Shown: positions 43,205-45,985 of the stretch, piece by piece
Position numbering within the stretch: position 1 is the first letter of the stretch
Layout of the letters: each line of letters opens with the position of its first letter
Assembly (NCBI GenBank): GCA_903877135.1
Contig: CAIRCN010000027.1
Location: 1-45,985 of the forward strand
Direction of reading: 5' to 3'
Length of the DNA: 45,985 nucleotides
Origin: an uncultured Opitutia bacterium
GTDB lineage: Bacteria; Verrucomicrobiota; Verrucomicrobiia; Opitutales; Opitutaceae
Made by a program: the position numbers and the translations under genes
The notes under the pieces: model-generated
The model's database searches: none
What the model saw: the letters and a program-made list of their open reading frames with translations, nothing else
Told to the model about the DNA's origin: nothing

Positions 43205-43387
43205 CCCAATTTCGTGAAACCCACGATCAACGAGTTACGCGATTCCTCCACTTGCAGAAGTCGTTGAATTCGGAATCGGACCAAAATGGGTGGGATTAGA
43301 AACGCGACAAGACGACGCAGTCCGCTGGAGCGTCCGTGATCCCAAGTTCACGGCGGCCGTCCAACGAGAACGCGATAGGTTGCGAGA

Positions 43388-43582
43388 TCAGGCCCCAGTC
43401 AGCCGACGGTGCACGATTTCAAACAACGTCTGGTGGGTGAATGGCTTCGCCAACACGTCTAGAATCCCCAGCGCCGCCAACTCCCGGGCTTCCTCGACTT
43501 GAACCATTCCGCTCATGACGGCAATCTCAAGGGCGGGGTCGATTGCTCTGAGCGCCCGGGCTAGGGTTACGCCGCTCATCAT
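43388..43582 (-). pseudogene. C-terminal fragment of a response-regulator receiver
   Basis: A 64-residue ORF beginning MMSGVTLARALRAIDPALEIAVMSG and ending LDVLAKPFTHQTLFEIVHRRL, which is the second half of a receiver domain: the P-G-M-S-G loop after the phospho-Asp, the beta-4 Met-Ser, and the beta-5 Lys-Pro (AKPF). The first half with the phospho-acceptor is missing. It overlaps the end of the degraded ORF upstream (43579). It is a decayed remnant; whether it comes from the same ancestral gene as the N-terminal stub at 2312-2413 cannot be told. Confidence 0.75.
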
Positions 43583-44058
43583 GGTGATTCGGCAAGCGTG
43601 CGTGACGCGATGATCTGGTCGCTGAAAAAAGTTAGCTCTCGCAATGTATCGGGGCCTGTGAACTGACGCGCCGCCCAGAGAGATGGTTGTCGACGCCGGA
43701 TGTGCGCAGGGTGCCGCCGGTCCAGTCGTAGTGCCAGGCTACCTCGCGATTGGAAAGGGTGAGCCTGTGGGCCGAACCTGTTTTTGAGGTTGAAGATTTT
43801 CTTAGGGGCATGGGTTCGGTGTCTTGATAAAGCTGATCCCAAAGCGGTCAAGTTGGTCGAGCGCCGCTTCTTGCTCCTGCGCGTTCTATCGAAGCCACCT
43901 CTGGCGAACGCGGCCTCACGGCCTGATCGTTCCGGTCGCTGTCGGTCAAAATCTGCTGTCGCAAAATGGAACGACATGGGAACAGCCGCGCCGGTTTTCA
44001 GCCGTCCGACCCACTTCCCGTCAAAACTGGGCGTGGCGCTGACGGTGGCTTTATGCAT
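43583..44058 (-). pseudogene. Degraded coding region, possibly a glycosidase N-terminus
   Basis: Several short frames are open here with frame changes between them. A 59-residue ORF at 43632-43811 contains LTLSNREVAWHYDWTGGTLR, a style seen at the N-terminus of alpha-galactosidase-like glycoside hydrolases. The following segment (GPDTLRELTFFSDQIIASRTL) is in another frame, consistent with a broken gene. The longest single frame (43579-44058, 159 residues) is rich in Arg and is probably a shadow over most of its length. The family call is tentative. Confidence 0.4.
43972..44012 (+). repeat. About 40-base repeat, copy A (with 45943-45985)
   Basis: The segment starting at the ATG at 43976 (MGTAAPVFSRPTHFP...) matches 45943-45985 (MGTAAPDFSVVRP...) at most positions with a 2-base length difference. 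In the plus frame copy A encodes only 30 residues with a hydrophobic stretch (LGVALTVALCIAL) before a stop at 44068. The second copy is cut by the window edge. They may be starts of two paralogous genes, one of them truncated. Confidence 0.5.
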
Positions 44059-44122
44059 AGCACTGTGATTTCATACCGTGAATCCTGGTGACATGTCCTA
44101 GTATACCCGCATACTTCTCCCC

Positions 44123-45232
44123 GTGCGCTTTCGGGCTAGTTGCATCTCGTTGGTCTTCTCTGTCCTTCCTGTCATCATGCCTCTGGCTGGGTCTGATCGG
44201 AAGCCTGATCTGACAGCGCTCAATATGAAAGTGGTCGAGGCGCTCGCGCCGATTCGTGAGCGCGAAGGTTTACCAGCGTTAGCAGGCGCAATCGTCAAGT
44301 CAGACGGTGTGCTGGCGAGCGGTGTAGTCGGTGTGCGGAAGAGCGGTTCGAGTGTCGCTGCCACACTCCAAGACGACTGGTATCTTGGTTCCTGCACCAA
44401 AATAATGACTGCAACGTTGATTGGTCTGTTGATCGACGACGGAAAGGTGCGCTTCGAGAGCACGATTGCAGACGAGTTTCCAGACCTTGCGGCGAAGCTG
44501 CCGGAGATCGTTCGGAAAATCACCGTGGAGCAACTGCTGGCTCACCGGGCCGGGTTGCCGTGGGAAGCGGATTGGATCCCACTTTCTAGGCATGGCTCCC
44601 TGACCGATCAGCGTTTAGGTGCCGTGCTCGCGGCTGGCAGCGTTGAGTTGGTGGCACCTCCAGGGGCAAGGTTCAACTACTCGAATTGGGACTATGTGAT
44701 ATTGGGGGCAATAGCCGAACGGATCACGGGAAGACCATGGGAAGAACTTATGAGGGAGCGCGTCTTTAGTCCTTTAAAAATGGAGCACGTCGGCTTTGGC
44801 GGCACCGGGACACGTGGCCAGATCGATCAACCCTGGCCGCATGTTCGCGGGTTTCCTATGTATTCCAATGGGGCAGAAATCGACTTTCCCCCGGTGGTGG
44901 CGCCGGCTGCCACGATTCACTGTCCCATCGGGGAATGGGCAAAATTCATCGAAGATGAACTAAAAGGGTTGCGAGGCGAACCGAGCTTACTATCGGCCCA
45001 GACGTTCAAACACCTCTACGCATTGGAAGGAATCGGTAAAGTCGAGCGCGATTGGGCGGGAGGAATTGCCTACCACCATAGTGGCACAAACAATATGAAC
45101 TATGCCAATGTTTGGTTCGCGCCAACGCGAAACGTGGCATTCGTCACTTGTTCAAACGATGGCATCGCCGCTAAGGGCTGCGATGACGCTGCCAAGGCGC
45201 TAATTAGCCTCTACGAAGGCATTTCCCGTTAA
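44123..45232 (+). CDS. Beta-lactamase-family serine hydrolase (class C / PBP-like fold), exported
   Basis: A 369-residue protein with a signal peptide (about 1-23) from the GTG at 44123. The three active-site motifs are S90-x-x-K93 (GSCTK), Y186-S-N188 (FNYSNWDY) and H319-S-G (YHHSGTNNM) in place of KTG. A HSG third box is typical of the esterase/peptidase-like members of the family (DD-carboxypeptidases, EstB-like enzymes) rather than true AmpC lactamases. Antibiotic resistance should not be assumed. It stands alone, flanked by gene fragments and short repeats. Codon use is less GC-biased than that of the core genes, suggesting later arrival. Confidence 0.9.
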   Translation: MRFRASCISLVFSVLPVIMPLAGSDRKPDLTALNMKVVEALAPIREREGLPALAGAIVKSDGVLASGVVGVRKSGSSVAATLQDDWYLGSCTKIMTATLIGLLIDDGKVRFESTIADEFPDLAAKLPEIVRKITVEQLLAHRAGLPWEADWIPLSRHGSLTDQRLGAVLAAGSVELVAPPGARFNYSNWDYVILGAIAERITGRPWEELMRERVFSPLKMEHVGFGGTGTRGQIDQPWPHVRGFPMYSNGAEIDFPPVVAPAATIHCPIGEWAKFIEDELKGLRGEPSLLSAQTFKHLYALEGIGKVERDWAGGIAYHHSGTNNMNYANVWFAPTRNVAFVTCSNDGIAAKGCDDAAKALISLYEGISR

Positions 45233-45276
45233 CTTTGCGGGTTCGCCTCGACTACCTAAATCGAAGTCGTTTCGCG

Positions 45277-45290
45277 TTGTGCCATTAACG
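45277..45290 (-). repeat. Inverted near-copy of the repeat core
   Basis: On the minus strand this reads cgttaatggcacaa, one mismatch from the core of the 28-base repeat (cgttattggcacaa at 40932-40945). It lies 45 bases after the beta-lactamase-family gene and is in inverted orientation relative to the other two. It forms part of a GTTAA...TTAAC inverted repeat spanning about 45230-45290. Confidence 0.45.
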
Positions 45291-45348
45291 AACGTCAGCG
45301 GAACAGGCAGATTGCAGGGGCGACACGCTGGGCATGGACGACTCTCGG

Positions 45349-45840
45349 TTACGAGGTGCCCTTTGCCGCCTTCCGCCCGCTATACTCTTGTTCGGCAGCG
45401 AGTTTCAACCGGCACAGCGAATCAGCGGGCCCGGTCGTGAATCCACGGCCGCCAAGAAAGCGCAATAGAGTGCCGCGCCAGCCGTCTGGTAAGCCAAAAT
45501 GGCAATGATAGTTGACGCGACACCGGCCGTCCTCAAGCGGAACGCAGTTCAGCGCCTCGTGAACCGTCAGGCCAAGTGACAGCCGCACATCCATCTCCAG
45601 CTTGTAATGCGTCTCGTCGATGAGGGTGTATTCGAAGGAGCCACCAAGATGCAGCCAGCGTGGGCCCGTTTCACCGAGCATGCGCTGGCCCTTGGCCGCC
45701 GGCCCAGGTGGTTCGACGCTGGTGACGCGAAGGTCAAAGAAACTACCCCAGCCGGAGATGTTGGTGAGCAGCTTCCAAACAACGTCAACCGGCGCTTTGA
45801 CAATGGCGGTTGGACAAGCAGTGAAACTCGCGGCCGCCAT
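45349..45840 (-). CDS. SRPBCC / polyketide-cyclase-like lipid-binding fold protein
   Basis: A 163-residue protein from the ATG at 45840. A GTG at 45873 is also in frame. The N-terminus TACPTAIVKAPVDVVWKLLTNISGWGSFFDLRV is the typical START/SRPBCC opening (beta strand, A-P-x-x-V-W helix, then the W-x-x-x-x-D segment). It is followed by ERM-type strands (GGSFEYTLIDETHYKLEMDV) and a C-terminal long helix (FTTGPADSLCRLKLAAEQEY). Such folds bind hydrophobic ligands or act as cyclases or aromatases; no catalytic residue can be assigned. It is convergent with the beta-lactamase-family gene. Its upstream region contains repeat copy B. Confidence 0.82.
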   Translation of the reverse strand: MAAASFTACPTAIVKAPVDVVWKLLTNISGWGSFFDLRVTSVEPPGPAAKGQRMLGETGPRWLHLGGSFEYTLIDETHYKLEMDVRLSLGLTVHEALNCVPLEDGRCRVNYHCHFGLPDGWRGTLLRFLGGRGFTTGPADSLCRLKLAAEQEYSGRKAAKGTS

Positions 45841-45942
45841 AGGGATTCTAGAAATATGCCGGGTAGCCACCACGCTGACGAGCAGAAAGCCAATCTACCC
45901 CAGCCGGTAGACCAACGCGAAAGTGTGCGTTTCAAGATTCAA

Positions 45943-45985
45943 CGTCATGGGCACTGCGGCACCGGATTTTTCAGTCGTCCGACCC
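45943..45985 (+). repeat. About 40-base repeat, copy B, cut by window edge
   Basis: Second copy of the sequence at 43972-44012. In the plus frame it would start a protein at the ATG at 45947 (MGTAAPDFSVVRP...), but the window ends after 13 codons. The two copies bracket the beta-lactamase-family and SRPBCC genes. Confidence 0.5.

Noticed and set aside
44123-45232. Calling this an antibiotic-resistance beta-lactamase
   Set aside because: The third active-site box is HSG rather than KTG and many exported family members are esterases or peptidases, so only the family is claimed.
40900-45300. Calling the accessory region an integron
   Set aside because: The repeated sites do not fit GTTRRRY/RYYYAAC ends, gene orientations vary and no IntI-like integrase is visible, so it is kept only as a finding.
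1-45985. CRISPR arrays, tRNA or rRNA genes, and a complete insertion sequence
   Set aside because: No regularly spaced repeats, no tRNA-like TTC-arm and acceptor pairs, no rRNA stretches and no transposase frame were seen by eye; a covariance-model scan would be the decisive test.

Overview
The window looks like chromosomal DNA from a GC-rich Verrucomicrobiota bacterium, most likely an Opitutaceae relative. This is inferred from the gene mix (type II glutamine synthetase, McsA-McsB-ClpC without CtsR, large multi-PAS kinases, YfhO-like and SGNH proteins), not from any marker gene. No rRNA, tRNA, CRISPR array or complete transposase was recognised.

Layout. 1-9.1 kb is a signalling island: a multi-PAS histidine kinase cut by the left edge, a 33-residue receiver stub coupled to it, a divergent eight-PAS HisKA_2 kinase with its response regulator, and a free-standing CZB zinc-domain protein. 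9.2-12.4 kb holds an SGNH-hydrolase lipoprotein, mtnA, a hairpin-rich segment ending in a terminator (candidate ncRNA) and two small coupled ORFs. 12.4-20.7 kb (minus strand) holds a circularly permuted ATP-grasp-like protein, a YfhO-like membrane protein and a 1617-residue Sel1/coiled-coil/LysM protein, probably one envelope operon. 20.8-23.2 kb holds prfB, with the classical +1 frameshift site, and glnA (GSII). 23.4-25.1 kb is a tightly coupled operon of a miniature kinase-like protein, a PP2C phosphatase and a gamma-glutamylcyclotransferase-like protein. 25.1-28.1 kb (minus strand) holds an ECF sigma / small membrane protein / Spy-like operon, then SRP RNA and dnaX. The zero frame of dnaX stops right after an A10 run, while the -1 frame stays open for about 120 more codons. 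28.4-34.3 kb holds leuA, an alpha/beta hydrolase, rlmN and a transglutaminase-like exported protein. 34.4-39.5 kb (minus strand) holds mcsA-mcsB-clpC, a protein-arginine phosphorylation and degradation operon, and ilvE.

39.6-46 kb is an accessory-looking region of looser coding density. It holds a GreA-like factor, a DHFR-family protein, a DUF2934 protein, a HigBA-type toxin-antitoxin pair with a palindromic operator, a beta-lactamase-family hydrolase and an SRPBCC protein. Between them lie gene fragments (pseudopilin N-terminus, receiver C-terminus, a possible glycosidase N-terminus) and short repeated sequences. This suggests repeated insertion and decay, but no recombinase is visible.

The points most worth checking are the dnaX frame arrangement together with its Cys-to-Asp changes in the zinc module, the CtsR-less McsAB-ClpC operon, the mini-kinase/PP2C/GGCT operon, the hairpin-rich RNA after mtnA, and the alternative hairpins in the glnA leader.
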